DNA of 33,893 nt, from the NCBI RefSeq assembly GCF_947632095.1, contig NZ_CANROA010000026.1, positions 1-33,893 of the forward strand, in the 5' to 3' direction. The DNA comes from an uncultured Microbacterium sp. (GTDB lineage Bacteria; Actinomycetota; Actinomycetes; Actinomycetales; Microbacteriaceae). Both the position numbers and the translations under genes were made by a program. Shown in pieces: positions 22,889 through 31,026 of this stretch. The notes beneath the pieces are model-generated. The model was given only the letters and a program-made list of their open reading frames with translations. It ran no database searches and was not told the DNA's origin. The stretch's first letter is position 1; the number at the start of each line of letters is the position of its first letter.

Positions 22889-24043
22889 CTACAGTTCCCC
22901 GGGCCGCATGGCTTCGGCGTCGATGGCTTCGATGATGCGGTTCGCGGCGGTATCGGTGCGTTCGCGGCTGCGTCGGGGCGCGTAGACGAACAGCGAGTGG
23001 AAGAGGAAGCGCGCGAAGAACGCGACGATGAGCGAGAGCGCGGTGGCGAGGACGCTGGAGATGTGCCAGGTCTCGACCATGAGCGCCATGATCGGGATCC
23101 GCAGAGCCGCTTCGACGTTGTTGAAGGCGAAGGATGCGGCGAAGCGGGCGCCGACGCCGCGTGCCTCCGGACGCATATCGCGGAAGACGAAGCGTTCCTG
23201 CAGGAGGAAGTTTCCGACGATGGTGGCTTCAGCACCGACGATCGCCGCCCAGATGTAGGGCATCCCGGCGAGGGTGAGCAGCCACATGATGCCGATGTTG
23301 GCGATGGCGCCGATGCCGCCGATGATCGCGAAGCGCGACATCTTGCCGAATCGCAGTCGGGCGAGATGGATGACGAAGGTGGTGCCCTGGCGCAGGGATG
23401 CTTTGGAGGTGCCGCTGTGACGTTGGCCGAACGACATGGGAACTTCGGCGATGCGCACGTCGCTGCGGGCGAGGATCTCGAGCAGGATCTTGAATCCGCT
23501 CGGGCGGAGTGCGGCGAGGTCGATGCGGCTGCGGTCGACGAGGAAGAAGCCGGTCATGGGGTCGGTGCTGCGCGCGAGGCGGCGCGGGAACATGGCTTTG
23601 GTGAGCCAGGTCGAGGCGCGGGAGACGCCGAGGCGCAGGGCGGTGCCGAGGCCGCGGGAGTCTCCGCCGCCGATGTAGCGGGACGCGGCGACGACGTCGG
23701 CGTCGCCGCGCGCGAAGCGGTCGAGCAGGGCCGGGATGAGCTCGGGCGGATGCTGGAGGTCGCCGTCCATGACGATGCAGATATCTGCGGCGGCTTCTCG
23801 CAGGCCGAGGGCGACGGCGCCGCCGAGGCCCCCGGTGTTGTCGTCGCGGTGGATGACGCGAACGGGCAGGTTCGCGGTCGCGCCGACACGCTCGACTTCA
23901 GAGGCTGTGTCGTCGGTGCTGTCGTCGACGAAGAGGATCTCCGTCTCATGGCCGGAGACGGCGGCGGATGCGCGGGCGACGAGCTCGGCGACGTTGTCGC
24001 GCTCGTTGAACGTCGGCACGATGATCGTGACAGCGGTGCTCAC
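22889..24043 (-). CDS. Family 2 glycosyltransferase fused to a GtrA membrane domain
   Basis: 384 residues. The N-terminal GT2 domain is of the dolichyl-/polyprenyl-phosphate sugar synthase type (about 1-235), with IIVPTFNERDN, FVDDSTDDT, the catalytic MDGDLQHPPE and GFFLVDRS. A GtrA-like domain of four hydrophobic helices follows (about 245-370), including FAIIGGIGAIAN, and the protein ends in a short basic/acidic tail. Such fusions make polyprenyl-phosphate-linked sugars and help present them across the membrane for late glycosylation. I chose GTG 24043 because GGAGG lies about 10 nt upstream and the fold starts there. It is on the strand opposite to its neighbours, so it is independently transcribed. 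Confidence 0.92.
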   Translation of the reverse strand: MSTAVTIIVPTFNERDNVAELVARASAAVSGHETEILFVDDSTDDTASEVERVGATANLPVRVIHRDDNTGGLGGAVALGLREAAADICIVMDGDLQHPPELIPALLDRFARGDADVVAASRYIGGGDSRGLGTALRLGVSRASTWLTKAMFPRRLARSTDPMTGFFLVDRSRIDLAALRPSGFKILLEILARSDVRIAEVPMSFGQRHSGTSKASLRQGTTFVIHLARLRFGKMSRFAIIGGIGAIANIGIMWLLTLAGMPYIWAAIVGAEATIVGNFLLQERFVFRDMRPEARGVGARFAASFAFNNVEAALRIPIMALMVETWHISSVLATALSLIVAFFARFLFHSLFVYAPRRSRERTDTAANRIIEAIDAEAMRPGEL

Positions 24044-24136
24044 GCGCCCACCCCTCCGACAGAACAAGGACAACGTCCTCCATCGTCCCACGCCGGGCAT
24101 CGTGCTCGTGCACTGTCGCGGGAGCGCCTGCCGCGC

Positions 24137-24215
24137 TAAACTGGGCCTCGCGCGGCTGTGGGAGTCGCGCGGCGGCCGTGGGGGCCGCGACTGGGGATTC
24201 TGATCTGGGGAGATC
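24137..24215 (+). promoter_or_regulatory. Structured leader of the cytidylyltransferase gene: two GTGGG-loop hairpins, ACTGGGGAT and an SD hairpin
   Basis: TAAACT (24137-24142) is a plausible -10, placing the transcript start near 24149. Hairpin 1: 24149-24157 pairs with 24163-24171 (9 bp, one G-T), loop GTGGG. Hairpin 2: GCGGCC (24172-24177) pairs with GGCCGC (24183-24188), loop GTGGG. ACTGGGGAT follows at 24190-24198. Hairpin 3: GATCT (24202-24206), loop GGGG, AGATC (24211-24215), touching the ATG at 24216 and holding the ribosome-binding site. The order matches the leader at 8740-8889. Confidence 0.6.
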
Positions 24216-24671
24216 ATGGGGACGCGTATCGGCTATGCCGCGGGGGCTTTCGACCTTTTTCATGTCGGGCATCTGAACCTTCTGCGCCATGCGAAGCAGC
24301 ACTGCGATGTTCTGATCGCGGGTGTCGTCAGCGATGAGATGCTGCGGCAGGTGAAGGGCATCGAACCGGTCGTCCCGACCGCTGAGCGGGCCGAGATCGT
24401 GCGCCACATCTCCTTCGTCGACGATGTCTTCATCGAAACGGCGCCGCAGAAGATGGATGCGTGGCGCGAGGTCGGCTTCACGCACTTCTTCAAGGGCGAT
24501 GACTGGCGCGCCACGGAGAAGGGCGAGCGCTTGGAGCGGGAGTTCGCGACGGTGGGTGTGGAGGTCGTCTACTTCCCGTATACGGCGCACACCTCGAGCA
24601 CGTCTCTGCGGCGAGCGCTGGATGCCATCACTGCCGGGGCCGCGCCGGCTCGCGCCGCGGCATCCCGCTGA
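24216..24671 (+). CDS. Cytidylyltransferase-family nucleotidyltransferase (TagD-like)
   Basis: A 151-residue nucleotidyltransferase with the CTP-binding motif GAFDLFHVGHLNLL (HVGH at about 16-19) and the C-terminal HTSSTSLRR, which corresponds to the ISTS signature. The family includes glycerol-3-phosphate and ethanolamine-phosphate cytidylyltransferases, which make CDP-alcohols. The substrate here is not determined. As the last gene of the polysaccharide region it could feed the CDP-alcohol phosphotransferase at 16863 (inferred). The alanine-rich C-terminal tail is unlikely to be part of the fold. The gene has its own promoter-like element and structured leader. Confidence 0.9.
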   Translation: MGTRIGYAAGAFDLFHVGHLNLLRHAKQHCDVLIAGVVSDEMLRQVKGIEPVVPTAERAEIVRHISFVDDVFIETAPQKMDAWREVGFTHFFKGDDWRATEKGERLEREFATVGVEVVYFPYTAHTSSTSLRRALDAITAGAAPARAAASR

Positions 24672-24687
24672 CATCCGGCGTCATTCG

Positions 24688-24714
24688 CGGCAATCCGGGA
24701 ATATCTGGATGCCG
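24688..24714 (+). terminator. Hairpin between cytidylyltransferase and ABC importer genes
   Basis: CGGC(A)ATCC (24688-24696, one bulged A) pairs with GGATGCCG (24707-24714); the loop is GGGAATATCT. It lies 17 nt after the cytidylyltransferase stop. There is no T-run, so termination would be atypical. It could instead belong to the leader of the importer operon. Confidence 0.35.
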
Positions 24715-24768
24715 GGCGCGATTAGCTTTGGATGTGCGCATACTCGCGCATACACATCTGAGGAAGTC

Positions 24769-26307
24769 ATGACGAAGAAAAGCTTCGCGGTCACCGCACT
24801 CATCACCGCTGCCGCCCTTGCGCTCACCGCGTGCTCGGCAGGCACCGATTCCACGGGCGGCGACAGCGCCGCGACCGGATCGATCACCTATGTGATCGGA
24901 GGCGACCCCACGTCGTTGAACCCGATCAATGTCGGGGATCGCTGGGGCTTGAGCACGACGAACCTCGTCTACTCCCCTCTGGCCCGCGTCGAGGGCGATG
25001 GCACGATCGTCAACGAGTTGGCCGAGAGCATCGAGCCGGCCGATGACGGCCTGTCGGTGACGGTGACGCTGAAGGAGGGCCTGCTGTGGTCCGATGGCGA
25101 GCCGCTGACCGCTGACGACGTCGTCTTCACCTACACGAACAAGGCGGTGCGTGAGAACGGCGCCGCCGATCTGCTGTGGGTGGCGGGCGAGCCGATCACG
25201 GCCGAGGCGACGGATGAGCGCACGGTCGTCTTCACCCTGCCGTCGATCAGCGCCGCGGCGCTGAGCAACATCGCCACCGAGACGTACATCATCCCCGAGC
25301 ACGTCTACGGCGACGTCTCCGACTTCTCGGGCTCCGAGCTCGATCCGATCGCTGTGGGCTCGGGCCCGTACATGCTGACGGCCTATGAGCGCGGCCAGTA
25401 CCTGACGTTCGAGGCGAACGAGAACTACTACGGCGATGCCCCGAACATTCCGAACGTCACGCTGCAGATCGTTCCGAACGCCGACACGGTGAAGACGGCG
25501 CTGCAGACGGGCGAGGCGGATGCCTCGTTCGCGACGCCGGATCAGATCGATGAGCTCTCCGGCGCGGGCCTGGACATCTACCCGTATTCCGAGGGCCGCG
25601 TCGCCTACCTGGGCCTGAACCTGGCGAAGCTGACCGACCCCGCGGTGCGTCAGGCGCTGTTCTTCGCGCTCGACCGCGATGAGCTCAACGACGCTGCGTA
25701 CCTGTCGGACGAGTACTACGAGAACGCGTACACGATCCTGCCTCCGAGCAACGCTTTCGCGACGGAGGACGTCGAGAAGTACGAGCAGGATCTGGATGCC
25801 GCATCCGCTGCCGAGGGTACGAAGATCACTCTCGCCTATGCGGGTTCGGATCCGGCGCAGACGACGCAGGCGACGCTGATCCAGCAGCAGCTGAAGGCCG
25901 CGGGCGTCACGGTCGAGCTGGCCGGTGTCGAGGCCGCGTCGATCTATACCGAGTTCGAGAAGGGCGCCGACTCGAAGTACGACGCATTCCTGGGCGGCTA
26001 CATCATGGGCGCCGACCCGGACGCGTACAGCGCGCTGTTCCGCACGGATGCGTCGTCGAACTTCTTCCACTATTCCAACCCGGCCACGGATGCGCTGTTC
26101 GATGCGGGTGTCGCCGAGCTGGATGCTGAGGCGCGTGGTGCGATCTACGATGATCTTCAGGCGCAGATCGCCGAGGATGCCGTGATCTACCCGATCACCG
26201 ACAACCTCAAGATCCTCGCCGTGAACTCGCGCATCGGCGGTGTCGAGGAGGCCGGGCTGGTCCCGATCTACACGCTGGAGAACTTCGGTCTGCTGACCGA
26301 GAAGTGA
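24769..26307 (+). CDS. Peptide/nickel-type ABC importer, substrate-binding lipoprotein
   Basis: A 512-residue SBP_bac_5 (DppA/OppA-type) protein. A signal peptide with lipobox LTAC puts the lipidated cysteine at residue 22. Family blocks follow: GDPTSLNPIN, LAESIEPADDGLSVTVTLKEGLLWSDGEPLTADDV (family pattern), GSGPYML, VRQALFFALDRDEL near the middle, and a C-terminal region with YPITDNL. GAGGAAG precedes the ATG. It captures peptides or similar solutes outside the membrane and hands them to the two permeases encoded next. A strong hairpin downstream could raise its expression relative to the permeases. The solute cannot be predicted. Confidence 0.94.
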   Translation: MTKKSFAVTALITAAALALTACSAGTDSTGGDSAATGSITYVIGGDPTSLNPINVGDRWGLSTTNLVYSPLARVEGDGTIVNELAESIEPADDGLSVTVTLKEGLLWSDGEPLTADDVVFTYTNKAVRENGAADLLWVAGEPITAEATDERTVVFTLPSISAAALSNIATETYIIPEHVYGDVSDFSGSELDPIAVGSGPYMLTAYERGQYLTFEANENYYGDAPNIPNVTLQIVPNADTVKTALQTGEADASFATPDQIDELSGAGLDIYPYSEGRVAYLGLNLAKLTDPAVRQALFFALDRDELNDAAYLSDEYYENAYTILPPSNAFATEDVEKYEQDLDAASAAEGTKITLAYAGSDPAQTTQATLIQQQLKAAGVTVELAGVEAASIYTEFEKGADSKYDAFLGGYIMGADPDAYSALFRTDASSNFFHYSNPATDALFDAGVAELDAEARGAIYDDLQAQIAEDAVIYPITDNLKILAVNSRIGGVEEAGLVPIYTLENFGLLTEK

Positions 26308-26311
26308 CGTC

Positions 26312-26357
26312 GACGGATGCCGTGAGCTGCGCCACAAGCCGGCTCACGGCATCCGTC
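26312..26357 (+). terminator. Intercistronic hairpin between binding-protein and permease genes
   Basis: A perfect 15-bp inverted repeat, ACGGATGCCGTGAGC (26313-26327) with its complement at 26342-26356, extends by one G-C pair to 16 bp with a 14-nt loop. No T-run follows. It is best read as an mRNA-stabilising or partial termination element that makes the binding protein more abundant than the permeases, as in many ABC importer operons. Confidence 0.75.
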
Positions 26358-26395
26358 TGTCCGCCGGAGAACCCACCCGGCAGAAGGAGAACCCC

Positions 26396-27355
26396 GTGAT
26401 CAGGTTCATCGCCCGACGGCTCGTGCAGGTCGTCCCGATGCTCCTGCTGCTGTCGTTCGTGGTGTTCCTGCTGATCCAGCTGGCGCCCTACGACGTGGTC
26501 GATTCGATCACGACTCCGAACATGTCGGATGAGACGGTCGCCGCGATGCGGGCGAAGTTCGGTCTGGATCAGCCCGTGATCACGCAGTATCTGCTGTGGC
26601 TCGGGAACGTGCTGCAGGGCGATTTCGGCTATTCGCTGACGAGCCGGCAGACGATCAGCTCCGAGCTCGCGGCCCGCATCCCGAACACGATGCTGCTGGT
26701 GGGCCCCGCATACCTCGCGGCCCTCGTCGTCGCGATCGTCCTGGGGCTGATCGCCGGCTCCCGAAAGGGCCGTTGGGCGGATCGCATCATCGATTCGGTC
26801 GCCGGCATCGGCATCGCGACGCCGTCTTTCTGGTTCGCGCTGCTGATGATCTACGTGTTCGGCTACCTGTTGCGCTGGTTCCCGATCATCGGCATGCACA
26901 CTGTGGGCAAGCAGGGCGATCCGTTGGATCTCCTCGCCCACTACGTGCTGCCGTTCACGGTGCTCGTGGTGGCGTTCTTCCCCGAGCTCAGCCGCTATGT
27001 GCGTTCGGCGACGATCAATCAGCTGTCGCAGGACTATGTTCTGGTGCAGCGCGCCTACGGTTCGCCGGGCCGCCGCATCCTCGGGGTGCACATCAGCCGC
27101 AACGTTCTGCTGCCGATCGTGACGCAGCTGGGGCTGGCGCTGCCGATGCTCATCACGGGGGCGATCATCACCGAGTCGGTGTTCGCCTGGCCGGGCATCG
27201 GCCCCTATTTCCTGACTGCGACGAAGAGCCTGGACTATCCGGTGATCCTGGCGGTGCTGCTGCTGTCGGCGCTGATGGTGATCATCGGCAACCTGATCGC
27301 CGACATCCTGTACGTGCTCGTCGATCCGCGCATCCGGTTGGGAGGAGCAGCATGA
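26396..27355 (+). CDS. ABC importer permease, DppB/OppB type
   Basis: A 319-residue inner-membrane permease with the family N-terminus IARRLVQVVPMLLLLSFVVF, the block LDQPVITQYL, about six helices, and the ATPase-contacting EAA-like loop around LVQRAYGSPGRRILGVHI. The GTG start at 26396 has AGGAG 6 nt upstream. It forms a heterodimeric channel with the next gene product. The stop overlaps the next ATG (ATGA). Confidence 0.95.
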   Translation: MIRFIARRLVQVVPMLLLLSFVVFLLIQLAPYDVVDSITTPNMSDETVAAMRAKFGLDQPVITQYLLWLGNVLQGDFGYSLTSRQTISSELAARIPNTMLLVGPAYLAALVVAIVLGLIAGSRKGRWADRIIDSVAGIGIATPSFWFALLMIYVFGYLLRWFPIIGMHTVGKQGDPLDLLAHYVLPFTVLVVAFFPELSRYVRSATINQLSQDYVLVQRAYGSPGRRILGVHISRNVLLPIVTQLGLALPMLITGAIITESVFAWPGIGPYFLTATKSLDYPVILAVLLLSALMVIIGNLIADILYVLVDPRIRLGGAA

Positions 27356-28206
27356 CCGTCCCCGTCATCATCGACGATCCGAAGCCGCGCCGCACGCGTC
27401 CGTTGCGCTCCGCGTCGGAGATCGCCGCGGCCGTGTTCCTGACGCTCGTCATCGCGATCAGCATCCTGGCTCCTCTTCTTCCCCTCGACCCCGATACGAC
27501 GGATCTCGCGATCCGCTGGCAGGGTCCGAGCGCTGCCCATCTGCTCGGTACCGACGACGTCGGGCGCGACTACCTGTCGCGGGTGATCTACGGCGGGCGC
27601 ATCTCGCTGCTGGTCGGCGTTCTGGCGATGCTCGCGTCGACGGCGATCGGTGTGGTCGTGGGCCTCACGGCCGGTTATGCCCGCGGCTGGGTCGATGAGG
27701 TGCTGATGCGCTTCGTCGATTTCCTGTCGTCGATCCCGTGGATGGTGCTCGTCATCGTCGCGAGCGTATTCCTGCGCCCGGGGCTGTGGACGATCATCGT
27801 GGTGATCGGGCTGTTCTCCTGGATGCCGACGGCACGGCTCGTGCGCGCGGAGACCCTGTCGCTGCGTGAGCGCACCTATGTCGGTTATGCCCGTTTCGTC
27901 GGCGAGCGCGCCCGCACCGTCATCTGTCGGCACGTGTTGCCGGATGCTCTGCCGACCATCATCGTCGCGGCGACCGCGACGATCTCGGCGGCGATGCTGA
28001 CCGAATCGGCGCTGAGCTTCCTGGGGCTGGGCATCCAGCCGCCGATGGCCTCGTGGGGCAGCCTGCTCGAATCGGCGCAGGGGTCCCTGGCGCGCAGCCC
28101 TCTGCTGGCGGTCGTTCCGGGTCTTCTTGTCATGCTGACGGTGCTGTCGTTCAACGTCCTCGGCGATGCGCTGCGGCGCAAGGTCAGCGAGGAGACGACG
28201 GTATGA
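27352..28206 (+). CDS. ABC importer permease, DppC/OppC type
   Basis: A 284-residue permease with the OppC/DppC N-terminal segment before TM1, the hallmark HLLGTDDVGRDYLSRVIYGGRISL, and the EAA-like loop ERTYVGYARFVGERARTVI with HVLPDALPTI. The block ALSFLGLGIQPPMASWG near the C-terminus is also family-typical. It starts inside the stop of dppB-like (ATGA) and overlaps the following ATPase gene by 4 bp, so the operon is tightly coupled. Confidence 0.95.
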   Translation: MTVPVIIDDPKPRRTRPLRSASEIAAAVFLTLVIAISILAPLLPLDPDTTDLAIRWQGPSAAHLLGTDDVGRDYLSRVIYGGRISLLVGVLAMLASTAIGVVVGLTAGYARGWVDEVLMRFVDFLSSIPWMVLVIVASVFLRPGLWTIIVVIGLFSWMPTARLVRAETLSLRERTYVGYARFVGERARTVICRHVLPDALPTIIVAATATISAAMLTESALSFLGLGIQPPMASWGSLLESAQGSLARSPLLAVVPGLLVMLTVLSFNVLGDALRRKVSEETTV

Positions 28207-28973
28207 GCATCCTGAGCATCGACGATCTGACGATCGATCTGCCGACAACGGGCGGCCCCTTCCGCGTCATCGACGGACAGTCCCTCGACGTTCCGGCGGG
28301 CGGGATCCTCGGCATCGTGGGCGAGTCGGGTTCGGGCAAGACCATGATGCTGCGGGCGATCATGGACATCCTTCCCGAGGGTGCGGATCGTCGCTGGTCG
28401 CGCATCGCGTTCGACGGTGCCGATGTCACGGGCCGCTACGATCACTCCCGCCTGCCGATCTCGATGGTGTTCCAGGACCCGTTGACGTCGTTCAATCCGC
28501 TCATGCGCATCGGTTCTCATCTCGTCGAGGTCGCCCGCCGCCGCGGTGTCGCCCGGTCGGAGGCGAAGCGCCAGGCGGTTGATGCTCTCGCCGCGGCCCG
28601 GATTCCCGACCCGGAACGGGTCTTCGCCCGGTACCCGCATGAGCTGTCGGGGGGCTTGCGCCAGCGCGCGATGATCGCCATGGCGCTGCTGGCCGAGCCT
28701 CGTCTTCTGCTTCTGGATGAGCCGACGACGGCGCTGGATGCGACGGTGCAGGCCGAGATCCTCTCCCTGATCCGTCAGCTGCAGGCTGAGCGCGAGCTCA
28801 CGGTCGTCATCGTCACGCACGATCTGGGCGTGGTTGCCGCGCTCTGCGACACGGTCGCGGTCATGAACGACGGCCGCATCGTCGAGACGGCCCCGGTCGA
28901 TCGGCTGTTCACCGCGCCCGAGCACCCGTACACGCGTCAGCTGCTGGCGGCGATCGATGAGGGGATGCTCTGA
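28203..28973 (+). CDS. ABC importer ATPase, DppD/OppD type
   Basis: A 256-residue nucleotide-binding subunit. Walker A GESGSGKT lies at about 40-47, the Q-loop in MVFQDPLTSFNPLM, the signature LSGGL (Gln replaced by Leu, tolerated in this subfamily) near 148, Walker B LLLLDEPTTALD, and the H-loop THD. The C-terminus is HPYTRQLLAAI. The usual cysteine-rich oligopeptide-transporter extension is shortened, which accounts for the small size relative to about 320 residues in OppD. It overlaps the next gene by one base. Confidence 0.94.
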   Translation: MSILSIDDLTIDLPTTGGPFRVIDGQSLDVPAGGILGIVGESGSGKTMMLRAIMDILPEGADRRWSRIAFDGADVTGRYDHSRLPISMVFQDPLTSFNPLMRIGSHLVEVARRRGVARSEAKRQAVDALAAARIPDPERVFARYPHELSGGLRQRAMIAMALLAEPRLLLLDEPTTALDATVQAEILSLIRQLQAERELTVVIVTHDLGVVAALCDTVAVMNDGRIVETAPVDRLFTAPEHPYTRQLLAAIDEGML

Positions 28974-29824
28974 TGGGCGGGCTCATCCGCGTGGGCGATC
29001 TGCGCAAGACGTACCCGGTGCGCAACGCCTGGGGCCGGAAGATCGGAAGCCTGGATGCTGTCGATGGTGTGACCCTGGAGATCGCCGCCGGTGAAACCCT
29101 CGGCGTCGTGGGCGAATCGGGCAGTGGTAAGTCGACGCTGGGCCGGTTGATCCTCGGCGTTGAGCGGCCGACGGCGGGAGCTGTCGAGCACACCGGTTCG
29201 GGCGAGATGCAGATCATCCATCAGGATCCGTTCTCGGCGTTGAACCCGCATCGTTCGGCGTTGGCAAGCGTGATGGAGCCGTTGACGGCGCGGGGCGCCT
29301 CGGCGGCGAGTGCCGAGGCTGCCGCCCGTGAGGCTCTGGCCGCGGTCGGCATCGACGAGGATGCTGTGCGCAAGCGTCCGCGCGCATTCAGCGGTGGCCA
29401 GCGGCAGCGCATCGCGATCGCTCGGGCGATCGCCCCGCGTCCGGCGTTCATCGTGTGCGATGAGCCGGTCTCGGCGCTGGACATGTCGATCCAGGCGCAG
29501 GTGACGGATCTGCTGAAGGATCTGCAGCGGGAGTTCGACCTCACCTACCTGTTCATCTCGCATGACCTGTCGGTGGTGCGGGAGATCGCGACGCGCACGG
29601 CGGTGATGCGTCGGGGTCGCATCGTCGAGCTGGCTCCGACCGCCGAGCTGTTCGCCGCTCCGCGGCATCCCTATACGCGCCGTCTTCTCGATGCGGTGCT
29701 GTTGCCGGATCCGGTGCGCGCCCGCGAGCGTTTGGCGCAGGTGGCCGCGCGCCCGGCTGCGGCCGAGGCCCTGCCGGACGGACCGCTCGTCGAGGTCTCC
29801 CCCGATCATTTCGTCGCGGGCTGA
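28973..29824 (+). CDS. ABC importer ATPase, DppF/OppF type
   Basis: A 283-residue nucleotide-binding subunit: Walker A GESGSGKST at about 47-55, Q-loop IIHQDPFSALNP, signature FSGGQRQR, Walker B FIVCDEPVSALD, H-loop ISHDLS. It ends in the family HPYTRRLLDAV block plus a short tail. The five proteins encoded from 24769 to 29824 make a complete importer. It converges with the DUF1684 gene, with 10 bp between the stops. No regulator or peptidase gene is attached to the operon. Confidence 0.95.
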   Translation: MGGLIRVGDLRKTYPVRNAWGRKIGSLDAVDGVTLEIAAGETLGVVGESGSGKSTLGRLILGVERPTAGAVEHTGSGEMQIIHQDPFSALNPHRSALASVMEPLTARGASAASAEAAAREALAAVGIDEDAVRKRPRAFSGGQRQRIAIARAIAPRPAFIVCDEPVSALDMSIQAQVTDLLKDLQREFDLTYLFISHDLSVVREIATRTAVMRRGRIVELAPTAELFAAPRHPYTRRLLDAVLLPDPVRARERLAQVAARPAAAEALPDGPLVEVSPDHFVAG

Positions 29825-29834
29825 GCGGTGGGGG

Positions 29835-30542
29835 TCAGGAGTCGGCGCGCAGGGCCCGGCGTTCTCCGGCGGTCACGGCGATGGGCAGGCGGTTCTCGGG
29901 CGGCGGCAGCGGGCAGACGTACTGATCGCTGAAGGCACACGGCGGCAGGTAGGCGCGGTTGAAGTCGACGGTCACGGCGCCCGCAGCATCCGGGGCACCG
30001 ATCGGCAGGAACCGGAACGGATAGGTTCCGCCGCTCGCCGAGGCATCGGCGATGACGGCGTTGAGCGCACCGCCGTCATCCGAGACGATCAGCGTGCGCT
30101 CCTCGCCCCTGATCATCAGCGTGACGCGCCCTCCGGCCGGATGGGTGCTCTCGTGCCCGTCGACGCTGCGGATGAGGCGTTCCTCTCCTACCGCGGCCGG
30201 TTCGTATCGTCCGGTGAGTGCCCATGCGGCATCCGGTGCATAGGATTCGATTCCCGTCAGCTGCACGCGGGCGGGGTTCTCGGGGTCGTAGACGCGCAGG
30301 GCGAGTGCGCCGTCGCGGGCGAAGGCCCGCAGCTTCACCGCGCCGATCACGGTCTCGGCGAAGGGCGCGAGGACGATGTCTCCGATTCCATCGATTCCGG
30401 TGCCGATGACCGCGCCGTCGCCGGCATGCCAGCGGCCGGGCGCCCCCTCATAGGCCTGCGGGTCGCCGTCGAGCCAGTGCGTGTGCCGCAGCGAGGCGAT
30501 GCCGTGCGGTGCGTGGATCTGGTCCCAGCGGGTGGCGTTCAT
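29835..30542 (-). CDS. DUF1684 domain protein
   Basis: A 235-residue protein that matches DUF1684 by its C-terminal signature VDFNRAYLPPCAFSDQYVCP followed by PPPENRLPIAV. The N-terminal half is beta-rich (WHAGDGAVIG, ALRVYDPENPARV). The family is widespread, and its function is not established. There is no signal peptide. It starts 9 bp after the stop of the SIP-domain gene on the same strand, so both are probably transcribed from the iron-box promoter. If so, this DUF1684 protein would be iron-regulated (inferred). No good ribosome-binding site precedes the ATG, consistent with coupling. Confidence 0.88.
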   Translation of the reverse strand: MNATRWDQIHAPHGIASLRHTHWLDGDPQAYEGAPGRWHAGDGAVIGTGIDGIGDIVLAPFAETVIGAVKLRAFARDGALALRVYDPENPARVQLTGIESYAPDAAWALTGRYEPAAVGEERLIRSVDGHESTHPAGGRVTLMIRGEERTLIVSDDGGALNAVIADASASGGTYPFRFLPIGAPDAAGAVTVDFNRAYLPPCAFSDQYVCPLPPPENRLPIAVTAGERRALRADS

Positions 30543-30551
30543 ACCGCCAGG

Positions 30552-30953
30552 CTACGCGGGCGGGGCGTGCACGCCGAGCAGGCTGCGCGCCATCTGCGCG
30601 ACTCTGGGTGGTGTGTGGGGGCCGAGCCATACGGTCCACGGTGTCTGGGGTTCGGAGCACGTCCACTCCACACACCACCCATGAACGGCGGTTCCGAGAC
30701 GCTCGCCCCTCGCGCGCGCCTCGATGCCGTCTCCCCGCACGAGCCAGCGCACCGATACCCCGTCGGGGACATCGATGTGGCGCGTTTGGATGCGCGCCGC
30801 TGCTTCCAGGATCACGGTGCCCATCGTGTCCCAGTGCAGCTGCCGGCAGATCTCGCTGATCACGGGAACATCGTGGAAGTCGCCGGCGATGAGCACCGGC
30901 CCGTCGATGTTCGCCCAATCCGGATCTTCGAGATGTTCACATGCGGAGGTCAC
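30552..30953 (-). CDS. Single-domain SIP (siderophore-interacting) family protein
   Basis: 133 residues from GTG 30953 (137 from ATG 30965). It resembles the NAD(P)H-binding C-terminal SIP domain of siderophore-interacting ferric reductases (GPVLIAGDFHDVPVISEICRQL, family pattern, then VRWLVRG and WCVEWTC) but lacks the FAD-binding N-terminal domain. I prefer the leaderless GTG at 30953: the promoter -10 TATGGT (30966-30961) covers the ATG, and transcription should begin about at 30953. It probably helps siderophore iron release or another iron-limited process. Control by a DtxR/IdeR-type repressor is inferred from the iron box. Confidence 0.8.
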   Translation of the reverse strand: MTSACEHLEDPDWANIDGPVLIAGDFHDVPVISEICRQLHWDTMGTVILEAAARIQTRHIDVPDGVSVRWLVRGDGIEARARGERLGTAVHGWCVEWTCSEPQTPWTVWLGPHTPPRVAQMARSLLGVHAPPA

Positions 30954-30960
30954 GCCCACA

Positions 30961-30990
30961 ACCATAGGTGAGGCTTACCTAAGTCAGCAA
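30961..30990 (-). promoter_or_regulatory. DtxR/IdeR-type iron box in a promoter spacer
   Basis: On the minus strand the sequence from 30982 to 30965 is TTAGGTAAGCCTCACCTA, very close to the TTAGGTTAGCCTAACCTAA consensus of DtxR/IdeR iron boxes. It lies between -35 TTGCTG (30990-30985) and -10 TATGGT (30966-30961), which are 18 bp apart. Binding of the iron-loaded repressor there would block RNA polymerase. Confidence 0.85.
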
Positions 30991-31026
30991 CTATTGATTT
31001 CGGATGCCGATGTCCCCGTCCCGCCA

